A DNA stretch of 64,000 nucleotides from Halomonas ventosae (GTDB lineage: Bacteria; Pseudomonadota; Gammaproteobacteria; Pseudomonadales; Halomonadaceae), in NCBI RefSeq assembly GCF_004363555.1, contig NZ_SNZJ01000008.1, positions 124,001 to 188,000 of the forward strand. Direction: 5' to 3'. The position numbers were made by a program, and so were the translations under genes. Under the pieces are notes generated by a model. It did not search any database. It saw only the letters and a list, made by a program, of their open reading frames with translations, and was not told where the DNA came from. Every line of letters starts with the position of its first letter. The first letter of the stretch is position 1. Positions 1 to 9,530 of this stretch are shown in pieces.

Positions 1-146
1 ATGGGGGCCACCAGGGTGGAGAGCTGCGCCCGCACGGGCTCCATGCGGGTGAAGCGCGTATCGGCGAACATCAGCGCCGACGCCAGGATCACGCACAGCA
101 GCATGCGATAGCCCGGCAGCGGTCCATGCGAGAACAGCGGCTTGAT
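1..146 (-). CDS. mreC: Cell shape protein MreC, N-terminal part (runs off the window)
   Basis: Only the first ~48 codons are present; the gene continues beyond base 1. The translation (IKPLFSHGPLPGYRMLLCV, then a hydrophobic run and DTRFTRMEPVR) matches the short cytoplasmic start and membrane anchor of MreC, the periplasmic scaffold that links MreB to the cell-wall elongation machinery. It follows mreB on the same strand after 16 bases, the usual mreBC order. There is no ATG, GTG or TTG in frame near the mreB stop. The conserved N terminus begins at an ATC codon (144-146) six bases after GGGGGGA. The first in-frame ATG is at 102-104, inside the hydrophobic segment. The start is therefore uncertain; the family assignment is fairly secure from residues and position. 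Confidence 0.75.
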   Translation of the reverse strand, partial: MKPLFSHGPLPGYRMLLCVILASALMFADTRFTRMEPVRAQLSTLVAP

Positions 147-162
147 AGGGCGTCCCCCCGAG

Positions 163-1260
<1,098 letters not shown>

Positions 1261-1381
1261 CTACCGGCAGCAAGCAAAGTCCCGCGGCGCGCGGCATTCC
1301 CGGACCTGCCAGCGAGGCGGCGGATGTGGTACCTTCTGCGGTCATTTCCCAGACCCCACTGCCTGTCGAGGACATCCGATC

Positions 1382-1669
1382 ATGGCGCTTGAACACGCAG
1401 ACGTTCTCAGGGCCGCCCACCTGGCCCGGCTCGGCCTGGACGACGACGAGGCCGCCCACTACCTGGACGACCTGGGCCGCATCCTGGCGATGGTCGACCA
1501 GCTCCAGACCCTGGACACCGAGGGGGTTGCCCCGCTGGCCCACCCCCTGGAGACCACCCAGCGGCTGCGCGCCGACGAGGTCACCGAGACCGACCAGCGC
1601 GACCGCTTCCAGCGCTGCGCCCCGGCGGTGGAACAGGGCCTCTACCTGGTCCCGCGGGTCGTCGAATGA
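1382..1669 (+). CDS. gatC: Asp/Glu-tRNA amidotransferase subunit C
   Basis: A 95-residue GatC, the small subunit that wraps around GatA and GatB in the amidotransferase converting Glu-tRNA(Gln) and/or Asp-tRNA(Asn) to the amidated form. The sequence shows the typical start with [12 protein letters not shown] and the [14 protein letters not shown] segment. The ATG at 1382 matches the usual protein length; longer upstream frames do not resemble the family. First gene of gatCAB, with gatA starting 51 bases after the stop. The 180-base region shared with mreB must hold both promoters; no strong match was identified by eye. Confidence 0.95.
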   Translation: MALEHADVLRAAHLARLGLDDDEAAHYLDDLGRILAMVDQLQTLDTEGVAPLAHPLETTQRLRADEVTETDQRDRFQRCAPAVEQGLYLVPRVVE

Positions 1670-1720
1670 CCCGAGCCACTCCCATCCGTTTCCGGCAAGC
1701 CATCACGGAGCCCAGGGCCC

Positions 1721-3196
1721 ATGCATGACAAGACTCTGACGGAACTCGCCGCCGGCCTCGCCACCGGCGAGTTCTCCAGCCGCGAGCTCACCCAGGCGCT
1801 GCTCGCGCGCATCGAGCGCCTCGACGGCGACCTCAACAGCTTCATTTCCGTGACCGCCGAGCAGGCCCTGGCCGCCGCCGACCGGGCCGATGCCGCCCGC
1901 GCCGCCGGCAACGCCGGCCCGCTGACCGGCGTGCCACTGGCGCTCAAGGACATCTTCTGCACCGAGGGCGTCAAGACCAGTGCCGGCTCGAGGATGCTCG
2001 ACAACTTCATCGCCCCCTATGACGCCACCGTGGTCGAGAAGCTCAAGGCCGCCGGTACCGTGAGCCTGGGCAAGACCAACATGGACGAGTTCGCCATGGG
2101 CTCCTCCAACGAGAACAGCTTCTTCGGGCCGGTGAAGAACCCCTGGGACCGGGACGCCGTGCCGGGCGGCAGCTCCGGCGGCAGTGCCGCCGCCGTGGCC
2201 GCGGGCCTGGTGCCCGCCGCCATGGGCACCGACACCGGCGGCTCGATCCGCCAGCCGGCCGCCTTCTGCGGCATCACGGGCCTCAAGCCCACCTACGGGC
2301 GGGTCTCGCGCTACGGCATCATCGCCTACGCCTCGAGCCTCGACCAGGCCGGTCCCATGGCGCGCACCGCCGAGGACTGCGCCCGCCTGCTCACCGCCAT
2401 CGCCGGCCATGACCTGCGCGACTCCACCAGCGTGGCCCGCGGCGTGCCCGACTACACCGAGGAGCTCGACGCCCCCCTGGCCGGGCTGAAGATCGGCCTG
2501 CCCCGGGAATACTTCGGCGAGGGCCTCGACCCCGCGGTAGAGGGCGCCGTGCGCGAGGCGATCCGCGTCTACGAGTCGCTGGGCGCCACGGTGCGCGAGG
2601 TCAGCCTGCCGCACACCCACTACGCCATCCCGGCCTACTACGTCATCGCCCCGGCGGAGGCCTCCTCCAACCTGTCGCGCTACGACGGGGTGCGCTTCGG
2701 CCACCGCTGCGAGGCCCCCGCCGACCTGACCGACCTCTACAAGCGCTCGCGGGCCGAGGGCTTCGGCGAGGAGGTCAAGCGGCGCATCCTGATGGGCACC
2801 CACACCCTCTCCGAGGGCTTCTTCGATGCCTACTACAAGAAGGCCCAGCAGGTCCGCCGGCTGATCCGCCAGGACTTCCTCGACGCCTTCGACGAGGTCG
2901 ACGTGCTGATGGGGCCGGCCTCGCCGACCCCGGCCTTCGACCTGGGGGCGAAGAAGGACCCGGTCTCGATGTACCTGCAGGACATCTACACCATCGCCAT
3001 CAACCTGGCGGGCATCCCCGGCATCAGCGTGCCGGCCGGCTTCGTGGGCGGCCGCCCCGCGGAAGGCCGCCCCGTGGGCCTGCAGATCCTCGGCACCCAC
3101 TTCGCCGAGGCGCGGCTGCTCAACGTCGCCCACCAGTTCCAGCAGGCCACCGACTGGCACCTGCGTCGTCCCGCGCTTGCCGAGGAGACCCTGTGA
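1721..3196 (+). CDS. gatA: Asp/Glu-tRNA amidotransferase subunit A (amidase)
   Basis: A 491-residue amidase-signature enzyme that hydrolyses glutamine to supply ammonia to GatB. The Ser-cisSer-Lys triad is visible: Lys76 (ALKDIFC), Ser151 in the Gly/Ser-rich loop ([11 protein letters not shown]) and nucleophile Ser175 ([10 protein letters not shown]). Spacing equals that of characterised GatA proteins. Full length. Its TGA overlaps the gatB ATG by one base (TGATG), so the two are translationally coupled. Confidence 0.97.
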   Translation: MHDKTLTELAAGLATGEFSSRELTQALLARIERLDGDLNSFISVTAEQALAAADRADAARAAGNAGPLTGVPLALKDIFCTEGVKTSAGSRMLDNFIAPYDATVVEKLKAAGTVSLGKTNMDEFAMGSSNENSFFGPVKNPWDRDAVPGGSSGGSAAAVAAGLVPAAMGTDTGGSIRQPAAFCGITGLKPTYGRVSRYGIIAYASSLDQAGPMARTAEDCARLLTAIAGHDLRDSTSVARGVPDYTEELDAPLAGLKIGLPREYFGEGLDPAVEGAVREAIRVYESLGATVREVSLPHTHYAIPAYYVIAPAEASSNLSRYDGVRFGHRCEAPADLTDLYKRSRAEGFGEEVKRRILMGTHTLSEGFFDAYYKKAQQVRRLIRQDFLDAFDEVDVLMGPASPTPAFDLGAKKDPVSMYLQDIYTIAINLAGIPGISVPAGFVGGRPAEGRPVGLQILGTHFAEARLLNVAHQFQQATDWHLRRPALAEETL

Positions 3197-4662
3197 TGCA
3201 ATGGGAAACCGTGATCGGGCTGGAGGTCCACGTCCAGCTCGCCACCCGCTCGAAGATCTTCTCCGGCGCCTCCACCGCCTTCGGCGCCGAGCCCAACAGC
3301 CAGGCGTGCGCCGTGGACCTGGGGCTGCCCGGCGTGCTGCCGGTGCTCAACGAGGCCGCGGTGGCCATGGCCGTGCAGTTCGGGCTGGGGATCCACGCCG
3401 AGATCCCCGAGGTCTCGGTGTTCGACCGCAAGAACTACTTCTACCCGGACCTGCCCAAGGGCTACCAGACCAGCCAGATGTATCACCCCATCGTCGGCCC
3501 CGGCGAGGTGGAGATCACCCTGGAGGATGGCGCGACCAAGCGCATCCGCGTGCATCACGCCCACCTCGAGGAGGATGCCGGCAAGTCGCTGCACGAGGAC
3601 TTCCACGGCATGACCGGGATCGACCTCAACCGCGCCGGCACCCCGCTGCTGGAGATCGTCTCCGAGCCGGACATGCGCTCGGCGAAGGAGGCCGCCGCCT
3701 ATCTCAAGGCGATCCACTCCATCGTGACGTATCTCGGCATCTCCGACGGCAACATGGCCGAGGGCTCGATGCGCTGCGACGTCAACGTCTCGGTGCGCCC
3801 CAGGGGGCAGGCGAACTTCGGCACCCGCGCCGAGATCAAGAACGTCAACTCCTTCCGCTTCGTCGAGCGCGCCATCGCCTTCGAGGTGGAGCGCCAGATC
3901 GAGCTGCTCGAGGATGGCGGCGAGGTGGTCCAGGAGACTCGCCTGTTCGACCCGGAGCGGGACGAGACCCGCAGCATGCGCACCAAGGAGCAGGCCAACG
4001 ACTACCGCTACTTCCCCTGCCCCGACCTGCTGCCGGTGGTGCTCGACCGGGCCTACGTCGACCACCTGCGCGACACCCTGCCGGAGCTGCCCGCCGACAA
4101 GCGCGCCCGCTTCCAGGACGAGCTCGGGCTCTCCGCCTACGACGCCGGGGTGCTCTCGGCGAGCCGCGAGATGGCCGAGTACTTCGAGGCGGTCAAGGAA
4201 GCCTGCTGCGATGCCAAGCTGGCCGCCAACTGGGTCCAGGGCGAGCTCTCCGGGGCCCTGAACCGCGAGGGCCTGCCGATCCAGGACAGCCCGGTCTCGG
4301 CGACCCAGCTCGGCGGGCTCATCGCCCGGGTGATGGACGACACCATCAACGGCAAGGCCGCCAAGCAGGTCTTCCAGGCGCTGTGGAACGGCGAGGGCGG
4401 GGGTGACGCCAATAGTGCCGACGAGGTGATCGAGGCCAAGGGGCTCAAGCAGGTCACCGACACCGGCGCCATCGAGGCGATGATCGACCAGGTGATCGCG
4501 GACAGCCCCGCCCAGGTGGCCCAGTACCGGGACGCCGAGCCGGAAAAGCGCGGCAAGATGATCGGCTACTTCGTCGGCCAGGTGATGAAGGCCTCGCGGG
4601 GCACCGCCAACCCCCAGCAGGTGAATGCCCTGCTGAAAGAGAAGCTCGACGCGCTGTGCTGA
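3196..4662 (+). CDS. gatB: Asp/Glu-tRNA amidotransferase subunit B
   Basis: A 488-residue GatB, the subunit that binds the misacylated tRNA, activates its side-chain carboxylate with ATP and transfers ammonia. The start [13 protein letters not shown] and the [16 protein letters not shown] segment are hallmarks of the catalytic domain. The C-terminal helical/YqeY-like domain (about residues 330-488) is complete. The ATG at 3196 overlaps the gatA stop. A GTG three bases earlier is in frame but would put the start inside the gatA stop context; ATG is preferred. Confidence 0.97.
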   Translation: MQWETVIGLEVHVQLATRSKIFSGASTAFGAEPNSQACAVDLGLPGVLPVLNEAAVAMAVQFGLGIHAEIPEVSVFDRKNYFYPDLPKGYQTSQMYHPIVGPGEVEITLEDGATKRIRVHHAHLEEDAGKSLHEDFHGMTGIDLNRAGTPLLEIVSEPDMRSAKEAAAYLKAIHSIVTYLGISDGNMAEGSMRCDVNVSVRPRGQANFGTRAEIKNVNSFRFVERAIAFEVERQIELLEDGGEVVQETRLFDPERDETRSMRTKEQANDYRYFPCPDLLPVVLDRAYVDHLRDTLPELPADKRARFQDELGLSAYDAGVLSASREMAEYFEAVKEACCDAKLAANWVQGELSGALNREGLPIQDSPVSATQLGGLIARVMDDTINGKAAKQVFQALWNGEGGGDANSADEVIEAKGLKQVTDTGAIEAMIDQVIADSPAQVAQYRDAEPEKRGKMIGYFVGQVMKASRGTANPQQVNALLKEKLDALC

Positions 4663-4688
4663 GCCCGCGCTGAGGGAAGGAGAACCGG

Positions 4689-5240
4689 ATGTCGGATGAT
4701 GTCGGCGCGCGACTGCGCGCCCTGCGCACCCTGAAGGGCATCTCCCAGCGCGAGCTGGCCAAGCGCTGCGGGGTCACCCACTCCAGCCTGTCACTGATCG
4801 AGCAGGGCAAGGTGAGCCCCTCGGTCAGCTCGCTGAAGAAGATCCTCGACGCCATTCCCATGAGCGTCGGGGACTTCTTCACCATGGACCTGGAGAACGG
4901 CCGGCGGGTGTTCTACTCGACCGAGGAGCTGGCCGACGTGGGCTCGGGCGACGTCATCTACAAGCTGGTGGGCGCCGATCGCCGCGATCGGGCCCTGGCC
5001 TTCATGATCGAGACCTATCCGCCCGGGGCCGACACCGGCCGCGAGATGATCGCCCACCAGGGCGAGGAGGCCGGGGTGGTGCTGGAGGGCGAGATCGAGA
5101 TCACCATTGGCGCCGACTCCCGGGTGCTGGGCGCCGGCGAGGCCTACTACTTCGAGACCAACGTGCCCCACCGCTTCCGCAACCCCGGCCGCGAGCCCTG
5201 CCGGCTGGTCAGCTGCGCGACCCCGGCGCGGACCTTCTGA
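4689..5240 (+). CDS. puuR: XRE-cupin transcriptional regulator, PuuR type
   Basis: A 183-residue protein with an N-terminal XRE helix-turn-helix (about residues 6-60; ISQRELAKRCGVTHSSLSLI) and a C-terminal cupin (about 105-180; HQGEEAGVVLEGEIE and AYYFETNVPHRFRN). Domain order and length match E. coli PuuR, which represses putrescine-utilisation genes and is released by putrescine. The adjacent genes puuC, spuC, puuD and puuA support this role, and a near-consensus PuuR site lies at 9403-9417. It follows gatB by 26 bases with its own AAGGAG-type ribosome-binding site. Other XRE-cupin regulators of amine metabolism look similar, so PuuR is the best rather than the only reading. Confidence 0.8.
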   Translation: MSDDVGARLRALRTLKGISQRELAKRCGVTHSSLSLIEQGKVSPSVSSLKKILDAIPMSVGDFFTMDLENGRRVFYSTEELADVGSGDVIYKLVGADRRDRALAFMIETYPPGADTGREMIAHQGEEAGVVLEGEIEITIGADSRVLGAGEAYYFETNVPHRFRNPGREPCRLVSCATPARTF

Positions 5241-5248
5241 CCCGTCCC

Positions 5249-5419
5249 TCAGGACGACTTGAGCTTCTCGATCTCCTCGCGCAGTGCCTCCGCCTCCTCG
5301 GTCAGGGAGGCGTTGGCGCGCATGTCACCGTTGCGCGCGGCCAGCATGGCCTGCTCGAGCTTCTGCTCGTAGGCCTTCTGCAGCTTCTTCGACGGGTCGC
5401 TCTTGAAGAGTCCGAACAT
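5249..5419 (-). CDS. Small Lacal_2735/DUF6435-type protein
   Basis: A 56-residue protein beginning MFGLFKSDPSKKLQKAYEQK, rich in Lys, Glu and Ala, predicted to be one or two amphipathic helices. It resembles the small uncharacterised proteins of the Lacal_2735/DUF6435 type, which start MFGLFK-DP-KKL and have a similar length. No function is known. It is convergent with the PuuR-type gene (8-base gap) and lies on the strand of the puuC operon, but the strong terminator at 5511-5541 separates it from that operon. It therefore probably has its own promoter in the AT-rich stretch 5470-5510. Confidence 0.65.
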   Translation of the reverse strand: MFGLFKSDPSKKLQKAYEQKLEQAMLAARNGDMRANASLTEEAEALREEIEKLKSS

Positions 5420-5510
5420 GGCACTGTCTCCTGCCGGGAATGTCCCTACAGGCTACTCGCCCGGCGGGCATAATGCTATACAAGAACTGTACTATAATTA
5501 CTTCCAGTAC

Positions 5511-5541
5511 AAAAAAGAGGCCGGCACCCCGGGGTGCCGGC
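5511..5541 (-). terminator. Rho-independent terminator after the puuC operon
   Basis: Bases 5520-5541 form a perfect 22-base palindrome (GCCGGCACCCC and its complement). On the minus strand it is followed after three bases by six T residues. It lies 30 bases downstream of the puuC stop and should end the puuD-spuC-puuC transcript. Confidence 0.9.
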
Positions 5542-5570
5542 ATCGCCGCTTTCATGCCGATGAGCGCGGG

Positions 5571-7073
5571 TCAGGTGGTGAGCGACATCCAGACGCTCTT
5601 GAGGTCGGAGTACTCCTCCAGGGAGTGGTGGGACTTGTCGCGGCCGTTGCCGGACTGCTTGACCCCGCCGAAGGGCATGGTCTGGTCGCCGCCGGCCCAG
5701 TTGTTGACGAACACCTGGCCGGAGGCCAGCCGACGCGTCACGCGCATGATGCGGTCGATGTCCTGGCTCCACAGGCCCGCGGCCAGGCCGAAGTCGCTGT
5801 CGTTGGCCATGGCGACGGCCTCCTCCTCGGTGTCGAAGCCGAACACCGACAGCACCGGGCCGAAGACCTCCTCGCGGCCGATGGCCATCGCCGGGGTCAC
5901 GCCATCGAACACCGTGGGCGGGATGAACAGCCCCTTGCCCTCCAAGGCCTCGCCACCGCAGCGCAGACTGGCCCCCTCCTCCACCCCGCGGTGGATGTAG
6001 TCGAGGATCCGCCGATGCTGGGCCTCGTCGACGATCGCCCCCATGAAGCTGTCGGGATCCAGCGGGTCGCCGGGCTGCATCGTCTCGGCGGCGGCCAGCA
6101 CCTTGTCGACGAAGGCCTCGCGGATCGCGTTCTCCACCAGCAGCCGGGAGCCGGCGATGCACACCTCCCCCTGGTTGTGGAAGATCGCCTCGGCGGCATG
6201 GCGGGCCACGCGATCGAGATCCTTGCAGTCGGCGAAGACGAGGTTGGGGCTCTTGCCGCCGCACTCCAGGTAGAGGCGCTTGAGGTTGGACTGGCCGGCA
6301 TACTGCATCAGCTGCTTGCCCACGCCGGTGGAGCCGGTGAAGGCCAGGCAGTCGACCTGCATGGAGAGCGCCAGCGCCTTGCCCACGGTGTGGCCGAAGC
6401 CCGGCAGCACCTGGAAGACGCCGCGGGGCAGCCCCGCCTCACGGGCCAGCTGGGCCAGGCGCAGCGCCGAGAGCGGCGACTTCTCCGAGGGCTTGAGGAT
6501 GACGCTGTTGCCGGCGGCCAGTGCCGGGGCGATCTTCCAGGCGGTCATCATCAGCGGGAAGTTCCAGGGCACGATGGAGGCCACCACGCCCAGCGGCTCG
6601 CGAAGCACCAGCGCCAGGGTCTCCTCGCCGGTGGGGGCCACCTCGCCGTAGAGCTTGTCGATGCACTCCGCCTGGTAGCGGATGCAGCCGATGGCCCCGG
6701 CCATGTCACCCAGCGAGCTGCCCACCGGCTTGCCCATGTCCAGGGTATCGAGCAGCGCCAGCTCGTGCTTGTTGGCCTCCATCAGGTCGGCCAGGCGCAG
6801 CAGCACCTTCTTGCGCCGCCCCGGCGCCAGGCGCGACCAGGCGCCGCCGTCGAAGGCCGCCCGGGCATGGCCCACGGCGATCTCGGCGTCGGCGGCATCG
6901 CAGCTGGCGACCCGGGCCAGGCGCTCGCCGGTGGCCGGGTTGAGGGTGTCGAAGGTCTCGCCGCTGGCGGCCTCGACGAAGGCGTCGTCGATGAAGGCAC
7001 GCGACTCGAGGGTCAGGCCGGCGGCCAGGGCCTGCCAGTCGGCCAGGGTCTTGGGGGGTACAGAACGGCTCAT
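5571..7073 (-). CDS. puuC: Gamma-glutamyl-gamma-aminobutyraldehyde dehydrogenase (PuuC type)
   Basis: A 500-residue NAD(P)-dependent aldehyde dehydrogenase. Conserved parts are VPWNFPLMM, the general base Glu270 (LECGGKSPN), catalytic Cys305 (GEVCIAGS) and the C-terminal QTMPFGGVKQSGNGRDKS. In the Puu pathway this enzyme oxidises gamma-glutamyl-gamma-aminobutyraldehyde to gamma-glutamyl-GABA; after SpuC-type transamination it could oxidise 4-aminobutanal instead. The ATG at 7073 overlaps the stop of the preceding aminotransferase (ATGA), which fixes the start. Last gene of the operon; the terminator at 5511-5541 follows. Confidence 0.88.
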   Translation of the reverse strand: MSRSVPPKTLADWQALAAGLTLESRAFIDDAFVEAASGETFDTLNPATGERLARVASCDAADAEIAVGHARAAFDGGAWSRLAPGRRKKVLLRLADLMEANKHELALLDTLDMGKPVGSSLGDMAGAIGCIRYQAECIDKLYGEVAPTGEETLALVLREPLGVVASIVPWNFPLMMTAWKIAPALAAGNSVILKPSEKSPLSALRLAQLAREAGLPRGVFQVLPGFGHTVGKALALSMQVDCLAFTGSTGVGKQLMQYAGQSNLKRLYLECGGKSPNLVFADCKDLDRVARHAAEAIFHNQGEVCIAGSRLLVENAIREAFVDKVLAAAETMQPGDPLDPDSFMGAIVDEAQHRRILDYIHRGVEEGASLRCGGEALEGKGLFIPPTVFDGVTPAMAIGREEVFGPVLSVFGFDTEEEAVAMANDSDFGLAAGLWSQDIDRIMRVTRRLASGQVFVNNWAGGDQTMPFGGVKQSGNGRDKSHHSLEEYSDLKSVWMSLTT

Positions 7074-8479
7074 GCGGGTCTCTCCTCGGGGTGCGGTTCG
7101 TCGGCGACCCTCGCCGCCAGGCACCGGGCGGTCTCGTCCAGCGCCTCGCGGGCCAGGGTCACCAGGTCATCGATCTGCTCGCGGGTGATCACCAGGGGCG
7201 GGGCGATGATCATCGTATCACCCACCGAGCGCATCACCAGGCCACGACGGAAGCTGATGTCGCGGCACAGGTTGCCGGCGGCGATGGCCTTGTCGAAGCG
7301 CTCGCCGCTGGCGGGGTCGATGAGCTCCAGGGCCCCCATCAGCCCCAGCGAACGGGCCTCGCCGACGAGGGGATGGTCGGCAAGCGTGGCCCAGCGGCGC
7401 GCCAGGTAGGGCCCCAGCTCGTCGCGGACCCGCTCGACCACCCCCTCGGCCTCCATGAGCTCCAGGTTCTTCAGCGCCACCGCGGCGCATACCGGGTGGC
7501 CGGAGTAGGTGAAGCCGTGGAAGAACTCGCCGCCCTCCTCGACCAGGGTGTCGGCGACCCGGTCGCCGACCAGCACGCCGCCGATCGGCAGGTAGCCGGA
7601 GGAGAGCCCCTTGGCGATGGGCATCAGGTCGGGGGCGAGATCATAGTGGACGCTGCCGAACCACTCGCCGAGGCGGCCGAAGCCGCAGATCACCTCGTCC
7701 ACCACCAGCAGGATGTCGTAGCGCGAGAGCACCTCCTTGACCGCCGGCCAATAGCTCGCCGTCGGCATGATGGCACCGCCGGCGCCCTGCACCGGCTCGG
7801 CGATGAAGGCCGCCACCTTGTCCTCACCGAGCTCGAGGATCCTCTCCTCGATGGCGGCCGCGCACGCACGGCCGAAGGCCTCGGGATCCTGGCCCTCGGG
7901 ACGGCCTTCGCCGAACCGCCCTTCTCCAAACCAATAGGGCTGGCGTACATGGGTGATGCCCGGCACGCAGGGGCCACCCTGGTCATGCATCGGCGCCATG
8001 CCGCCCAGGCTCATGCCGGCCACGGTGGAGCCGTGGTAGCCGTTCTCGCGGCCGATCACCCACTGCTTCTCGGGCCTGCCCTTGAGCGCCCAGTAGCGGC
8101 GCACCATGCGCAGCACGGTGTCGTTGGCCTCGGAGCCGGAGCCGGTGAAGAAGACGTGGTTGAGGTGCGCCGGCGCCAGCGCGCAGAGCTTCTCGGCGAG
8201 CTTCACCGCCGGCGGGTGCGTGGTCTTGAAGAAGTTGTTGTAGTAAGGCAGCCGGCGCATCTGCTCGGCGGCGGCCGTGACCAGCTCCTCGCGCCCGTAA
8301 CCGAGGTTGACGCACCACAGGCCCGCCATGCCGTCGAGGATCCGGTTGCCCTCGGCGTCGAAGATGTAGACCCCCTCGCCGCGCTCGATGATGCGGCTGC
8401 CCTCCTCGCCCAGCGCCTTGAAGTCGGTGAAGGGGTGCAGGTGGTGGGCACGGTCCAGTGCCTGAAGCGAATGCGACAT
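7070..8479 (-). CDS. spuC: Putrescine/polyamine:pyruvate aminotransferase (SpuC type)
   Basis: A 469-residue class III PLP aminotransferase. It carries the PLP-binding Lys290 (LMPIAKGLSSGYLPIGG), Asp261 of the DEVICGFG motif, and GSGSEANDTVLRMVR. The sequence is very similar along its length to Pseudomonas SpuC, which transfers the amino group of putrescine to pyruvate, yielding 4-aminobutanal. A GGAGGAG ribosome-binding site precedes the ATG. It lies 27 bases after puuD and overlaps puuC by four bases. This gives a transamination branch beside the glutamylation route. Related enzymes use other diamines or beta-alanine, so the exact amine is inferred. Confidence 0.85.
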   Translation of the reverse strand: MSHSLQALDRAHHLHPFTDFKALGEEGSRIIERGEGVYIFDAEGNRILDGMAGLWCVNLGYGREELVTAAAEQMRRLPYYNNFFKTTHPPAVKLAEKLCALAPAHLNHVFFTGSGSEANDTVLRMVRRYWALKGRPEKQWVIGRENGYHGSTVAGMSLGGMAPMHDQGGPCVPGITHVRQPYWFGEGRFGEGRPEGQDPEAFGRACAAAIEERILELGEDKVAAFIAEPVQGAGGAIMPTASYWPAVKEVLSRYDILLVVDEVICGFGRLGEWFGSVHYDLAPDLMPIAKGLSSGYLPIGGVLVGDRVADTLVEEGGEFFHGFTYSGHPVCAAVALKNLELMEAEGVVERVRDELGPYLARRWATLADHPLVGEARSLGLMGALELIDPASGERFDKAIAAGNLCRDISFRRGLVMRSVGDTMIIAPPLVITREQIDDLVTLAREALDETARCLAARVADEPHPEERPA

Positions 8480-8506
8480 GATGCTCCTCCGGGTCGGGCG
8501 ACGGCC

Positions 8507-9274
8507 TCAGGCGTCGACGGCGGGTGACGGGGTGCGGGCACCGCGATGGGACTGGCAGGCCGCGGCGAAGGCCCGGAACAGCGCGTCGTAGAGGGGGTGC
8601 TCGCGGGGCTTCCATTCGGGGTGCCACTGCACCGCCAGGGCGAAGCCAGGGGCACCCGAGACCGAGATCGCCTCGACGAGCCCATCCGGGGCCAGGGCCT
8701 CGGCGACGAGCCCCGGGCCCAGCTCGGCGATGCCCTGCTGGTGCAGGGAGTTGACCCGGGACGCCGGCTCGGGATGGAGGGCGGCGAGCCGTCCGCCGGG
8801 CACCAGGGTGATATCGTGGCTCGGTGCATACTTGGCCTCGCGGTCACCCTCCGGCTCGCGGTGGTCCATCAGGCCCGGCACCGTCTGCACCGCCTGGTGC
8901 AGGGTGCCGCCGAAGGCCACGTTGAGCTCCTGGAAACCGCGGCAGATGCCCAGCAGCGGCAGCCCCAGGTCCAGGGCGGCGGGAATCCAGCCCAGCGCCG
9001 CGGCATCGCGATGGGTGTCGTCCCGGGTGTTCTCCGGGGCCCGTTCGGCACCGTAACGCTGCGGCTCGACGTTGGTGTAGCTGCCGGTGAGCAGCAGGCC
9101 GTCGAGCGACGCCAGCAGCTCGCTCTCCACCGCGTCCTCCCACACCGGCAGGATCACCGGCGCCAGGCCATAGTCGCGCAGGGCGGAGAGGTACTTGTCG
9201 GTGACCATGTGCGCGGGGTGGCCTTCCACCTCGCGCCGGCAGGCGATCACGCCTACCAGGGGTCGGGTGCGCAT
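8507..9274 (-). CDS. puuD: Gamma-glutamyl-GABA hydrolase (PuuD/SpuA)
   Basis: A 255-residue class I glutamine-amidotransferase-like peptidase (C26). The nucleophile Cys111 is in GICRGFQELNV and the His218/Glu220 pair in VQWHPEW. It cleaves gamma-glutamyl-GABA to glutamate and GABA, the last step of the glutamylated putrescine pathway. First gene of the minus-strand operon puuD-spuC-puuC, divergent from puuA over a 256-base region that contains a PuuR-like site. Length and motifs are normal for the family. Confidence 0.92.
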   Translation of the reverse strand: MRTRPLVGVIACRREVEGHPAHMVTDKYLSALRDYGLAPVILPVWEDAVESELLASLDGLLLTGSYTNVEPQRYGAERAPENTRDDTHRDAAALGWIPAALDLGLPLLGICRGFQELNVAFGGTLHQAVQTVPGLMDHREPEGDREAKYAPSHDITLVPGGRLAALHPEPASRVNSLHQQGIAELGPGLVAEALAPDGLVEAISVSGAPGFALAVQWHPEWKPREHPLYDALFRAFAAACQSHRGARTPSPAVDA

Positions 9275-9402
9275 GGCGGTCTCCTTGGAAAGGAAGGATG
9301 ATTGTTATGCTTTGCTCAACATATCTCCGTTGATTAACCTTGCCAACCCCCGCAGCCGCCCTGTCAGCACACATATCGCTCAGATGACTGTAATAATAGG
9401 AT

Positions 9403-9417
9403 AAAATTCAATGAACA
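9403..9417. promoter_or_regulatory. Candidate PuuR operator
   Basis: The 15 bases AAAATTCAATGAACA differ at only two positions from the recognition sequence reported for E. coli PuuR (AAAATATAATGAACA). It lies between divergent puuD and puuA, upstream of the puuA promoter candidate. A second AATGAAC core occurs at 9504-9510, between that promoter and the puuA start. A PuuR-type regulator is encoded at 4689-5240. Confidence 0.65.
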
Positions 9418-9460
9418 ATGTCAGAAAGGCCAGCACCTCCTGGCGGAATACGTAAAAGAT

Positions 9461-9489
9461 TTGACAACATGGGCGTGTGCTTCAAAGAT
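9461..9489 (+). promoter_or_regulatory. Sigma-70-like promoter of puuA
   Basis: A perfect -35 box TTGACA (9461-9466) is followed after 17 bases by AAAGAT (9484-9489), a weak -10. The puuA start lies 41 bases further on. The second AATGAAC core (9504-9510) would fall just downstream of the transcription start, a sensible place for repression. Confidence 0.5.
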
Positions 9490-9530
9490 GACAGCCATCG
9501 AACAATGAACCGAAGCCGATAGGTGGCCCC

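Noticed and set aside
1703..3160. A 485-codon open frame antisense to gatA
   Set aside because: Its translation is Gly/Ala/His/Arg-rich without family features, as expected for the complement of GC-rich coding DNA; gatA is certain.
3193..3195. GTG start for gatB
   Set aside because: In frame, but the adjacent ATG at 3196 with the usual TGATG coupling to gatA is the normal arrangement.
5403..7409. A 668-codon open frame on the plus strand over puuC
   Set aside because: Complement of puuC and part of spuC, no recognisable domain and skewed composition.
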